From JADHUC01 sp964617665 (lineage in GTDB: Bacteria; Planctomycetota; Planctomycetia; Pirellulales; Pirellulaceae): 46,801 nucleotides of DNA. Under the pieces are notes generated by a model, which searched no databases, had not been told where the DNA came from, and saw only the letters and a list, made by a program, of their open reading frames with translations. The position numbers were made by a program, and so were the translations under genes. Shown piece after piece: positions 8,396-16,321 of this stretch. The stretch is from NCBI GenBank assembly GCA_964617665.1, contig CAZUAH010000038.1, forward strand, positions 1 through 46,801, in the 5' to 3' direction. The stretch's first letter is position 1; every line of letters starts with the position of its first letter.

Positions 8396-9089
8396 ACAAC
8401 TGCTGGATCACGAATACGACGGCATACGCGAGTTCGATAATCCCTGTCCGTCGTGGTGGCACGTAATTTTCTTTGGCACATTCGTATTCAGCGTGGTGTA
8501 TTACGTCTTTTTCCAAATTGGCCCGCTGGTGGGCACCAACGGCTGGACCCTTGCCGAAGCCTACGACGAGGCGGTCGCGGAAGATCTGAAGCTGCGTTTC
8601 GAGGAGATCGGTGAGTTGACGGCCGACGAACAGACGCTTCTGGAGTACATGCAGAAACCAGATTGGTTGGCGGTCGGCATATCGGTCTATAAGTCGCCGA
8701 ATACGCAGTGCGTGTCGTGCCATGGGGACGATGGCAGCGGTAAGATTGGTCCGAATCTGACGGACCACCACTACAAGAACGTCAAGACGCTGGTCGACGT
8801 TGCTCGTGTGGTCGAAAACGGAGCGGCCAACGGCAGCATGCCGGCCTTCAGAAACCGTCTTCATCCCAACGAGGTCGTCCTTGTGTCCGCTTACGTTGCG
8901 TCTTTGCGTGGTCAAAATCTACCAAGCCTACGCGGTGCGGAAGGTAACGAGATAGCGCCGTGGCCCGACGCTACGGCCGAGCCGCCCGCGACGGACGGCG
9001 AAGCTGCGCCGGCCGACGCCAAAGTCGCGCCGAAAAGCGATTCGTCGAAGCGAGCTGACCAGGAAGAGGAATCGGGAGCAGACGATTGA
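8376..9089 (+). CDS. ccoP: CcoP: cbb3 oxidase cytochrome c subunit III, single-heme form
   Basis: CcoP is the membrane-anchored cytochrome c that delivers electrons to CcoNO. The protein (237 aa) begins with the typical HEYDGI.E.DNP stretch and one transmembrane helix (about 28-48). It then has one cytochrome c domain, with CVSCH at residues 112-116 and the axial Met in GSMPAFRNRL near 155. The tail is about 60 residues rich in Ala, Pro and acidic residues. Classical CcoP has two heme domains and about 300 aa, and only one CxxCH is present here. The start at 8376 is preferred over ATG 8367 because GGGAGG (8361-8366) is 9 nt from the former but directly abuts the latter. It overlaps ccoQ upstream and ccoG downstream (TTGA). 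Confidence 0.9.
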   Translation: MANDTHEQLLDHEYDGIREFDNPCPSWWHVIFFGTFVFSVVYYVFFQIGPLVGTNGWTLAEAYDEAVAEDLKLRFEEIGELTADEQTLLEYMQKPDWLAVGISVYKSPNTQCVSCHGDDGSGKIGPNLTDHHYKNVKTLVDVARVVENGAANGSMPAFRNRLHPNEVVLVSAYVASLRGQNLPSLRGAEGNEIAPWPDATAEPPATDGEAAPADAKVAPKSDSSKRADQEEESGADD

Positions 9090-10486
9090 CTCAGGAACTG
9101 CCGCTCCCTCCAAATCGCATTCTCTCGACGTTGCGCGAGGATGGTTCGCGTCGCTGGCTGTACCCGCGCGTTTCGCGCGGGCGGTTCTTGCGTGCCCGGC
9201 GTGCCTTTGCTTATGCGTTGATCGCAGTTTTTACGGTGGTTCCTTACATTAGCATCGGCGACCGGCCGGCGGTGTTGCTCGATATACCGAATCGCGAATT
9301 CACGGTGCTTGGGTTCACGTTCCTGCCGACCGATACGCTGTTGTTGGCACTGTTCGTCGTGAGCATGGTCCTGAGTATCGTACTCGTCACCGCGTTATTC
9401 GGCCGATTTTGGTGTGGCTGGATGTGCCCTCAGACCGTTTACACCGAGTTCGTGTTTCGGCCAATTGAACGACTGTTCGACGGCTCACCAGGACGGCGTC
9501 ACAGCCCGGGCAAGAAGGGCACTCCGATTCGGAAGGCTCTGAAATACGCCACGTACTTGGTCATTTCCGCCTATCTCGCGCACACGTTTCTGGCCTACTT
9601 CGTAGGCGTTGACAGCTTGGCCCAATGGGTGCGCGGATCGCCCTTCGAGCATCCCGTCGCGTTTCTTGTCATGCTCGCTGCGACTGGGCTGATGCTGTTC
9701 GATTTCAGCTACTTCCGCGAGCAGACATGCATCGTCGCTTGTCCATACGGTCGATTTCAGTCCGTGATGCTCGACCGCGATTCGCTGATCGTCAGCTACG
9801 ATCGCAGCCGCGGCGAGCCGCGGGGCAAAGGTCGCCGCGACGGCGCGGGAGCCAAGGGGCTGGGCGATTGTGTCGACTGTGGAATGTGCACGGACACGTG
9901 TCCAACCGGCATAGACATCCGCGACGGGCTGCAGTTGGAATGCGTGGCCTGTACCCAATGCATCGACGCCTGCGACACCGTGATGGAACGAATTCGCAAG
10001 CCGCGTGGACTGATCCGGTTCAGTTCGCAGGCCCGTATCGAAGGTGAGCGCGGGCGAGTCGTGCGGCCTCGCGTCGTCATCTATCCCGCGATTTTGCTCG
10101 TGTTGGCGTGCGCGTTTGGGTTTGTTCTGTCGGGTAAGCAAACGGCCGACGTTACGCTGCTGCGCGGTCTGGGCGTACCGTTCACGGAATTGACGCCAGG
10201 AGAAATCACCAATCAGATTCGCGTAAAGGTCAAAAACCGCAGTGGGCAAGATGCCGAGTATGCGATTGCCTTGGCTGATGGCACACCAGGCAAGTTTGCG
10301 ACTGGCGAAAACCCCGTCCCGGTTACGACCGACGAAACTCGAACGGTGCCCGTGCTGATCACCTTGCCGCGGACGGCCTTTAAGAACGGCCGCTACGACG
10401 TGACGCTGCTGTTTTCTGACGGTCAAGAGTTTCAAGAAGAACTGACGTACCGATTGATAGGACCGCATCGGAGTGGTAATGACTGA
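9086..10486 (+). CDS. ccoG: CcoG (FixG/RdxA) cbb3 oxidase accessory ferredoxin-like membrane protein
   Basis: CcoG is a polytopic membrane protein with two [4Fe-4S] centres. In the family it reduces copper (Cu2+ to Cu+) for the CuB centre of cbb3 oxidase. The 466-aa protein has about five membrane spans and a WCGWMCPQTV segment near residue 110. The ferredoxin motifs place cysteines at 262/265/268/272 and 286/289/292/296. A C-terminal Ig-like periplasmic domain (about 370-466, FixG C-terminal domain) follows. The start is TTG inside the ccoP stop codon (TTGA), consistent with coupled translation. Confidence 0.93.
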   Translation: MTQELPLPPNRILSTLREDGSRRWLYPRVSRGRFLRARRAFAYALIAVFTVVPYISIGDRPAVLLDIPNREFTVLGFTFLPTDTLLLALFVVSMVLSIVLVTALFGRFWCGWMCPQTVYTEFVFRPIERLFDGSPGRRHSPGKKGTPIRKALKYATYLVISAYLAHTFLAYFVGVDSLAQWVRGSPFEHPVAFLVMLAATGLMLFDFSYFREQTCIVACPYGRFQSVMLDRDSLIVSYDRSRGEPRGKGRRDGAGAKGLGDCVDCGMCTDTCPTGIDIRDGLQLECVACTQCIDACDTVMERIRKPRGLIRFSSQARIEGERGRVVRPRVVIYPAILLVLACAFGFVLSGKQTADVTLLRGLGVPFTELTPGEITNQIRVKVKNRSGQDAEYAIALADGTPGKFATGENPVPVTTDETRTVPVLITLPRTAFKNGRYDVTLLFSDGQEFQEELTYRLIGPHRSGND

Positions 10487-11027
10487 AGAAGCTGAACACA
10501 CAACGGCCAACCGATCGGAGGCTCGCCACAGGGTGTTCTGGGTTGGGTTCGTGCTCTCGTTACTCGGAGGGCAGATGGCGTTCGTCACGGTCATGGTTTA
10601 TATGGCTGCCACCAATGGAACTTTTGCGGTCGAGCCAAATTACTACCAGAAAGGCCTTCACTGGAACGCGACGGCCGCACAACTTCGCGAGAACGACCGA
10701 TTGTCTTGGTCGATCGGTATCGACATTGGCGACGACGTTGGCACGCTTGGCGAGCGAACCGTTACGTGTACGCTGAGGAACGTGGACGGAACGCCGCTGG
10801 AGGGTGCGATCATTGACCTTGTCGCCTTTCCGCATGTGCGAGGGCACGAGCGGGCTTCGGCAACGTTGGTGGCCGAGGACGGCGGACGATATCAAACGAC
10901 CTTGCGTTTCTCGCGCAAAGGGGTATGGGAATTCCGTGGCGTCGTGAAACGAGGTCCGGACACATTCACTTTTACTGAACAGCAAGACGTCTATCCTCCT
11001 GGGGAATCGAGGCCATGGCGACGCTGA
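10479..11027 (+). CDS. ccoH: FixH/CcoH family cbb3 oxidase assembly protein
   Basis: FixH/CcoH is a small, single-span membrane protein required for assembly or stability of cbb3 oxidase. This 182-aa protein has a cytosolic N-terminus, one membrane helix (about 22-44) and a periplasmic domain. The domain starts with the family signature 'VEPNYYQKGLHWN' and is predicted to be beta-rich. The ATG at 10479 overlaps the ccoG stop by 8 nt. An in-frame GTG at 10473 is possible. Its 3' end overlaps the next gene by 13 nt. Gene order ccoG-ccoH-(TauE/SafE)-ccoI-ccoS follows the usual ccoGHIS block with one inserted gene. Confidence 0.9.
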   Translation: MTEEAEHTTANRSEARHRVFWVGFVLSLLGGQMAFVTVMVYMAATNGTFAVEPNYYQKGLHWNATAAQLRENDRLSWSIGIDIGDDVGTLGERTVTCTLRNVDGTPLEGAIIDLVAFPHVRGHERASATLVAEDGGRYQTTLRFSRKGVWEFRGVVKRGPDTFTFTEQQDVYPPGESRPWRR

Positions 11028-11791
11028 TCGCGATTCTGGTTGCCAGCCTGTTCGGCAGCCTGCATTGTGCGGGCATGTGCGGCCCGCTCGTCGCGTTTGC
11101 GGTGGGTGGTGCTGACATCCAGTCGAATTCCGTCCGTGTGTTGCTTCATGCGATGTACCACGGCGGCCGGTTGGTCAGCTACGCATTGATCGGCGCCGTG
11201 TGTGGTCTGCTCGGTGCTGCGTTGGACCTGGGCGGTGCGATGGCCGGCCTGCATCGAATCGCATCTTTGCTGGCCGGAGGGATGATGATTGCCGTTGGGA
11301 TCATCGCGGTATTGCACTACAAGGGGATCCGTCTGCCGAAGCTATCCGCTCCGTTCCTTCAGAAAGCCGTCGTCTTTGGCCAGCGTGCGGCCTTTGGACT
11401 GCGACCGATTCCGCGAGCCCTGAGCATTGGGCTGCTGATGGCATTTCTGCCCTGCGGTTGGCTGTACGCGTTCGCCATCGTTGCGACCGGCACCGGCAGC
11501 GTGATTTGGGGCGCAGCCGTCATGATTGCGTTCTGGCTCGGCACAGTGCCCATCCTGGCGTCATTCGGGATCGGCGTCCAGACGCTGGCCGGGACTCTCG
11601 GACGGCGCGTCCCACTTGCCACCGCCGTGGCCTTCGTGCTTCTGGGCCTGTTCACCATCGGCAACCGCTTGGCCATTCCAGTCGAGGCGTTTGCTTCGTC
11701 AACGGCACCTGTCGCCGGCGCCGATACCGCCGACCAGATCAAGATCATCCAACAAACCAAGCCGCCTTGCTGCCAGCATCATGGTGACTGA
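11015..11791 (+). CDS. TauE/SafE-like (UreH/DsbD-type transmembrane) protein in the cco operon
   Basis: The 258-aa membrane protein has about six spans. It shows the paired family motifs GSLHCAGMCGP near the N-terminus (residues 15-25) and AFLPCGWLY near 145, each with Cys and Pro in a helix as in DsbD/UreH-type transporters. The C-terminus ends KPPCCQHHGD, a likely metal-binding tail. Homologues are often annotated 'sulfite exporter TauE/SafE family' and recur inside cco operons. Placement between ccoH and the copper ATPase ccoI suggests copper handling or thiol transfer for oxidase assembly rather than sulfite export. That role is inference. Confidence 0.82.
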   Translation: MATLIAILVASLFGSLHCAGMCGPLVAFAVGGADIQSNSVRVLLHAMYHGGRLVSYALIGAVCGLLGAALDLGGAMAGLHRIASLLAGGMMIAVGIIAVLHYKGIRLPKLSAPFLQKAVVFGQRAAFGLRPIPRALSIGLLMAFLPCGWLYAFAIVATGTGSVIWGAAVMIAFWLGTVPILASFGIGVQTLAGTLGRRVPLATAVAFVLLGLFTIGNRLAIPVEAFASSTAPVAGADTADQIKIIQQTKPPCCQHHGD

Positions 11792-14273
11792 AGCGTCAGA
11801 CTCCGGCTCAGTCTCGGTTCCCTCTGAACAGGAACAGCGGCCCGCCGTCTACTGCGTGCATTGTGGCCTTCCCGTCCCGCCCGGCCTTATCGACGAGACG
11901 GAAGAGCACCAATTCTGCTGCAACGGATGTCGAACGGTCTACAAGGTCATTCACGGATGTGGGCTCGACAGGTTCTACAAGCTTCGAGAATCGACAGACG
12001 CGGAGGCGACGCCTGCGCAGACAACGGATCGACAGTATGGCGAGTTTGACGATTCGGTCTTCCACGACCTTTACGTCCAACAAGCACCTGACGAAACGCT
12101 GGCGACCGAACTCTATCTGGAGGGCGTCCACTGCGCCGCCTGCGTTTGGCTGGTCGAAAAGCTGCCACAGGTGCTGCCGGGCGTCGTCGAAGCTCGATTG
12201 GATATGCGACGCTCGCTCGTGCGAATTCGGTGGGATGCTCAGCAAGTCAACCTGTCACGTATCGCGCGAATGCTCGATTCCTTGGGCTATCCACCGCATC
12301 CGGCACGCGACAAACGGGCCCGTGACCTTCGCAGAAAGGAAGACCATCGTTTCTTGATTCGCATTGGCGTTGCCGCAGTGTGTGCGGGCAATGTAATGAC
12401 ACTGGCGTTCGCGCTCTACGGCGGTGTGTTCACCGGAATCGAAACGCAGTACTCGAATCTGTTTCGCTGGGCCAGCATGGGGTTCGGGTTGATCTCCCTC
12501 ACGTGGCCTGGGAGTCTGTTTTTTCGAGGCGCATGGGCCGCCTTGCGTACTCGCACGGCACATCTTGATCTTCCTATCGCGTTGGGGCTCACGGCTGGTG
12601 GGGTCGCCGGTACGGTCAACGCGGTTCTTGGACGCGGCGAAATCTACTTCGATTCGTTGACCGTGTTGGTATTCCTCTTGCTCGTCGGCCGCTGGATCCA
12701 GCGACGTCAGCAGCGTTGGGCCACGGATGCCATCGAACTGCTCTTCTCGTTGACGCCCACGTCCGCCCGGCGTGTCGAAGAGGATCGGATCACCGATGTG
12801 CCAATCGAAGCAATTGGCCCAGGGGATGTTGTGGAAGTGCGGGCCGGCGAGTCTGTGCCAACCGATGGCATCGTTGTGGATGGCCAATCCAGCGTAGATC
12901 AGTCCTTACTGACGGGAGAGTCGCGACCGATCGCGGTCGCGTCCGGCGACACGGTCCACGCGGGTGTCGTGAATGTGTCGGCGTGCCTGCGGGTTCGCGT
13001 TGAGGCCGTGGGCGAACACACACGCGTTGGCAAGCTCATGCGGATGGTTGAGGAATGCAGCCTGAACAAAGCCCCAATCGTGCAGATGGCCGATCGCGTC
13101 GCGGGATGGTTCGTAACTGTTGTACTGGCGTTGGCTGCGACGACGTTTGGCCTATGGTTGTGGTTTGATCCCTCGCAGGCGGTCGACAACTCGGTCGCGC
13201 TGCTGATCGTCACCTGCCCTTGCGCGTTAGGACTGGCGACTCCTCTGGCGATCACGGTGGCCGTGGGTCGCGCCGCGCGACGCGGTATCCTGGTCAAGGG
13301 CGGTGAGGTACTGGAACTGATGGCCAATCGTGGGACGATCCTGCTGGACAAGACCGGCACGATTACCGCCGGTCGAACAACTGTCGTTTCCTGGTTTGGG
13401 GACGAGCAGGCAAAGCCACTGGTTGCGGCCTTGGAGGCTCACTCAGCACATCCGATCGCCACAGCCCTAGTCATCGCCCTGAACGACGAGGAACAAGCCA
13501 CGGCTAGACCGACTCCTACGGTCACGGATGTGCAGCAGATGCCAGAAGGTGGGCTGATCGGAACGGTGGATGGACGCAACGTCGCCATCGGCTCGTCGCA
13601 GTTCGTTCGATCCCGCGGAGTAACAGACGCACCAGACGTGGCAGACGCCGAGCGTGAAGCGATCGCGCGTGGACTGTCGCCTGTGCTTGTCGTTGTAGAC
13701 AATCGCTGCGTTGCCGCAGTCAGCCTTGGCGATCCGATTCGCGAAGACGTGCGTGGCGCTATCGATGAGATCAGACAACTTGGATGGGATGTGCGGATTC
13801 TCTCTGGGGACCATCCGGAGTTGGTTGAGTCGGTTGGTCGAGAGTTGGGTATCCCCGTTCAACACTCGTTCGGCGGTGTCACTCCCGAGATCAAGATGGA
13901 CTACGTGAACACCGCCATCCAGGAGGGGCGCGTGGTAATGGTCGGCGATGGCGTCAATGACGCGGCAGCACTGTCCGCCGCCACAGTTGGCATCGCGGTG
14001 CATGGGGGGGCCGAGGCTAGTCTGTCAGCCGCAGACGTCTACCTAAACACGCCGGGAGTGGCTCCGATCGTTGATCTAATTCGCGCCGCCGGCAGGACCC
14101 TTCGCACGATCCGCCGCAGCCTTGCAGTGTCGCTCTGCTACAATATGATTGCCGCTTCGCTCGCGGTTTGTGGAGTCATCGGGCCGTTAGTGGCGGCGAT
14201 TCTAATGCCGATCAGTTCCTTCACGGTTCTGGCTCTGGCATACGCCTCGCCGACGTTTGGAGATCGGACATGA
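11781..14273 (+). CDS. ccoI: CcoI-type copper-transporting P1B ATPase
   Basis: CcoI exports Cu+ across the inner membrane and supplies copper for cbb3 oxidase. The 830-aa protein begins with a cysteine-rich domain (CVHCG... FCCNGC, about residues 25-60) typical of CcoI/FixI. An HMA domain with CAAC at 118-121 follows. The membrane CPC motif is at 479-481, the phosphorylation motif DKTGT starts at 523, and GDGVNDA lies near 722. I start at ATG 11781, inside the previous gene's stop region, because the reading frame upstream of it is the other strand of logic (it is the TauE/SafE gene read in another frame). It ends in an ATGA overlap with ccoS. Confidence 0.93.
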   Translation: MVTEASDSGSVSVPSEQEQRPAVYCVHCGLPVPPGLIDETEEHQFCCNGCRTVYKVIHGCGLDRFYKLRESTDAEATPAQTTDRQYGEFDDSVFHDLYVQQAPDETLATELYLEGVHCAACVWLVEKLPQVLPGVVEARLDMRRSLVRIRWDAQQVNLSRIARMLDSLGYPPHPARDKRARDLRRKEDHRFLIRIGVAAVCAGNVMTLAFALYGGVFTGIETQYSNLFRWASMGFGLISLTWPGSLFFRGAWAALRTRTAHLDLPIALGLTAGGVAGTVNAVLGRGEIYFDSLTVLVFLLLVGRWIQRRQQRWATDAIELLFSLTPTSARRVEEDRITDVPIEAIGPGDVVEVRAGESVPTDGIVVDGQSSVDQSLLTGESRPIAVASGDTVHAGVVNVSACLRVRVEAVGEHTRVGKLMRMVEECSLNKAPIVQMADRVAGWFVTVVLALAATTFGLWLWFDPSQAVDNSVALLIVTCPCALGLATPLAITVAVGRAARRGILVKGGEVLELMANRGTILLDKTGTITAGRTTVVSWFGDEQAKPLVAALEAHSAHPIATALVIALNDEEQATARPTPTVTDVQQMPEGGLIGTVDGRNVAIGSSQFVRSRGVTDAPDVADAEREAIARGLSPVLVVVDNRCVAAVSLGDPIREDVRGAIDEIRQLGWDVRILSGDHPELVESVGRELGIPVQHSFGGVTPEIKMDYVNTAIQEGRVVMVGDGVNDAAALSAATVGIAVHGGAEASLSAADVYLNTPGVAPIVDLIRAAGRTLRTIRRSLAVSLCYNMIAASLAVCGVIGPLVAAILMPISSFTVLALAYASPTFGDRT

Positions 14274-14413
14274 GTGTCATATACATTCTCCTCCCAGTCG
14301 CTGCGATCCTGGCCGCCGCCGCGGTCGCGGCATTCATCTGGGCGGTACGTCGAGGCCAAATGGACGATCTGGACACGCCCGCTGTACGAATTCTGCACGA
14401 CGAAGACGACTAG
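14270..14413 (+). CDS. ccoS: CcoS cbb3-type oxidase assembly protein
   Basis: CcoS is a tiny membrane protein needed to insert cofactors into cbb3 oxidase. This 47-aa protein has one hydrophobic span (about 4-26) followed by the family pattern FIWAVRRGQMDDLDTPAVRIL, with the diagnostic G-Q-x-D-D-L-x-T-P. It overlaps the ccoI stop (ATGA) and closes the operon. Length and sequence both match the family. Confidence 0.92.
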   Translation: MSVIYILLPVAAILAAAAVAAFIWAVRRGQMDDLDTPAVRILHDEDD

Positions 14414-14421
14414 CTCGTCTT
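14403..14421 (+). terminator. Hairpin at the end of the cco operon
   Basis: AAGACGA-CTAGC-TCGTCTT forms a perfect 7-bp stem with a 5-nt loop holding the ccoS stop codon. No T-run follows, so it may be a transcript-end stabiliser rather than an intrinsic terminator. Confidence 0.35.
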
Positions 14422-14481
14422 GGCCGTGGCGCAGTGACAAGTTATCAACCGGACGCGGCTGCGGAAATGCGTTCCACTTAG

Positions 14482-14510
14482 TTTCAACTCGCGACGAGAC
14501 TTGTTAAGAT
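14482..14510 (+). promoter_or_regulatory. Candidate upstream dnaA promoter
   Basis: TTTCAA (14482-14487), 17 nt, then TAAGAT (14505-14510). The CTTGTTAAGAT ending recurs exactly at the cstA promoter. It is moderate evidence for a first, weaker dnaA start about 270 nt upstream of the gene. Confidence 0.33.
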
Positions 14511-14575
14511 TTGCCGAGGTTTTCGCGGTTGCCGGATGCGTCGCAAGAAAATTCTCGATTGCGACACGGAAAGGT

Positions 14576-14603
14576 TTGACAGCGGTGCTAGCACGCGTAC
14601 AAT
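14576..14603 (+). promoter_or_regulatory. Main candidate dnaA promoter
   Basis: TTGACA (14576-14581), 16 nt and TACAAT (14598-14603) make the best sigma-70 match in the 374-bp gap before dnaA. It implies a leader of about 175 nt. No convincing DnaA box (TTATNCACA) is seen in the gap, so self-repression by that route is not supported. Confidence 0.58.
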
Positions 14604-14787
14604 CGGCCTCCCTGTTAGTTGTCTATCACGAGCCCGCCAACCTGCGGCCACGGGTGGCGGAGTCCCGAAGAAGGAATCGCGCTGGCTTCGCTGGTATCTG
14701 TTCGTGTGAGTCCGGCGGTCGTAATGGGTCCGCTTTTCACGTACACCATCTCGGCGATAGCGGTTTGCGCAAAGGAAGCGTTTGGAA

Positions 14788-16191
14788 GTGACCAAGAACG
14801 ATACGGACATCGTGTCGGCTTTGGAAGCCGCCCTGATCCAGCGAATCGGCAAGGACCGATTCGACCTCTGGTTCGGTGGCGGCGTGCGCTTCCATATCGC
14901 CGGCCAAACGCTTCAAGTCCTGGCGTCTGACCAGTTTGTGCTGGATCGCCTGCGAAATCAATTGCGGAGCGACCTGCAGGTTGTTTGCTCAGAATTGCGT
15001 TCCGGACCGAGTCGAATTGAGTTCCGTTTGGACCCATCCGTCTCGCGGAACGGTAGCTCATCAAAGCCCCGTCAGGAGAAAGCCGGACGAGACGGGACGA
15101 TCAAGTTCCCCCGGCGTAGGTCTACCGACAGTCGCGCGGCTGTGATAAACACGTCACGGAACCTAGCTGGTCTTGACGAATTCGTCGTCGGCGACGGCAG
15201 CAACATCGCGTTCACGGGGGCTCAAACGGTGGTCAAGCAACCGGGGAGGGTTTCGCCCCTTTTCGTTTATGGACCCACGGGCACTGGCAAGACTCATTTG
15301 CTGGAGGGCATCGCCGCAGCCGTGCGGCAGAAACGAAGCATCAAACGCGTCGTTATGCTTTCCGCCGAGCAGTTTACCAGCTCCTTCCTGGAAGGTCTGC
15401 GCGGCAGTGGCTTGCCGAGTTTCCGCCGTAAGTACCGCGATGTGGAAATGCTGTTGATCGACGACGTGCAGTTTTTCTGTGGCAAACGCGCGACGATTGT
15501 CGAATTGCAGTACACGGTCGACTCGTTGCTTCGACAGCGCCGTCAGTTGGTACTAGCCGCGGATCGTTCTCCAGCCGAATTGAACGGACTCGGTGCCGAG
15601 TTGATCGCACGTTTGTCGGGCGGTTTGGTTTGTGGGCTCGAACAACCTGACGAGGAGACTCGCCTTGGGATCGTAAGTCGCATGGCGACCGATGGCGATT
15701 TGTCGATTCCCGATGATGTGCTTCACCTGATCGCGACGCAGGTGTCCGGTGACGCCCGGCAGTTGGCAGGTACATTGAATCGTCTGCGGGCCACGAGTGA
15801 AGCGCTTCGGCAGCCAATCACCATCGAATTAGCCGAATCGGCCTTGTCAGACATTCTCCGCACGACGCGGCGAGTCGTCCGTTTGCCCGACATTGAAAAC
15901 GCCGTGTGTGACGTGTTCGGAATCGACACGACGAGTCTCCAATCGACTCGCAAATCGAAGCACTTCAGCCAGCCACGGATGCTGGCCATGTGGCTGGCTC
16001 GCAAGTACACGCGAGCTGCCTTTTCAGAAATTGGCGAGTACTTTGGCCGTCGCAGTCACAGCACGGTGATCTCGGCTCAGAAGAAAGTGAATGACTGGGT
16101 TGCTGGCAGCGCACAGATTCAGCTAGGGCCAGCCAACTGTAGAGTCCAAGACGCAATTCGTCGTGTCGAAGCTCGCCTGCGCACAGGTTAG
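14788..16191 (+). CDS. dnaA: Chromosomal replication initiator protein DnaA
   Basis: DnaA binds origin DNA and melts it in the ATP form. The 467-aa protein has domain I (about 1-75), a variable basic linker, and the AAA+ core with Walker A GPTGTGKT starting at residue 162 and Walker B LLIDDVQFF near 224. The C-terminal domain carries the DnaA signature (EYFGRRSHSTVISAQKKV, near 420-437). I prefer GTG at 14788, 9 nt after AAGGAAG, over a TTG at 14782. Unlike the classical locus, dnaN, recF, rpmH and gyrB are not adjacent. The gene lies between the cco operon and cstA. Planctomycetes can carry more than one dnaA copy, so this may not be the only one. Confidence 0.93.
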   Translation: MTKNDTDIVSALEAALIQRIGKDRFDLWFGGGVRFHIAGQTLQVLASDQFVLDRLRNQLRSDLQVVCSELRSGPSRIEFRLDPSVSRNGSSSKPRQEKAGRDGTIKFPRRRSTDSRAAVINTSRNLAGLDEFVVGDGSNIAFTGAQTVVKQPGRVSPLFVYGPTGTGKTHLLEGIAAAVRQKRSIKRVVMLSAEQFTSSFLEGLRGSGLPSFRRKYRDVEMLLIDDVQFFCGKRATIVELQYTVDSLLRQRRQLVLAADRSPAELNGLGAELIARLSGGLVCGLEQPDEETRLGIVSRMATDGDLSIPDDVLHLIATQVSGDARQLAGTLNRLRATSEALRQPITIELAESALSDILRTTRRVVRLPDIENAVCDVFGIDTTSLQSTRKSKHFSQPRMLAMWLARKYTRAAFSEIGEYFGRRSHSTVISAQKKVNDWVAGSAQIQLGPANCRVQDAIRRVEARLRTG

Positions 16192-16240
16192 AGCCGCATT
16201 CTGAAGCATCCACACCTCGCGAGGGGAATCTTGGGGCCAT

Positions 16241-16268
16241 TTGTCTTGGCAGTCTCGCTTGTTAAGAT
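16241..16268 (+). promoter_or_regulatory. Candidate cstA promoter
   Basis: TTGTCT (16241-16246), 16 nt and TAAGAT (16263-16268) precede cstA by about 50 nt. A 10-bp palindrome CCTCGCGAGG sits just upstream at 16215-16224. The CTTGTTAAGAT ending is identical to that in the upstream dnaA promoter. Confidence 0.4.
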
Positions 16269-16321
16269 GGTTGCTCGGTGTATTTGGTTGACCATTTCTC
16301 TCCCTCAGTGGAGTTGCGCGT

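Noticed and set aside
6891..8915. A 674-codon open frame on the minus strand across ccoNO and ccoP
   Set aside because: It is antisense to well-identified oxidase genes, has Arg/His-rich composition without domains, and arises from the codon bias of the genes on the plus strand.
11526..11780. An 85-residue N-terminal extension of CcoI
   Set aside because: It is the TauE/SafE-like gene read in a wrong frame. The CcoI cysteine domain begins just after ATG 11781.
14414..14787. Possible replication origin upstream of dnaA
   Set aside because: No TTATNCACA-type boxes or AT-rich unwinding stretch is visible. TTATCAACC near 14440 has two mismatches.
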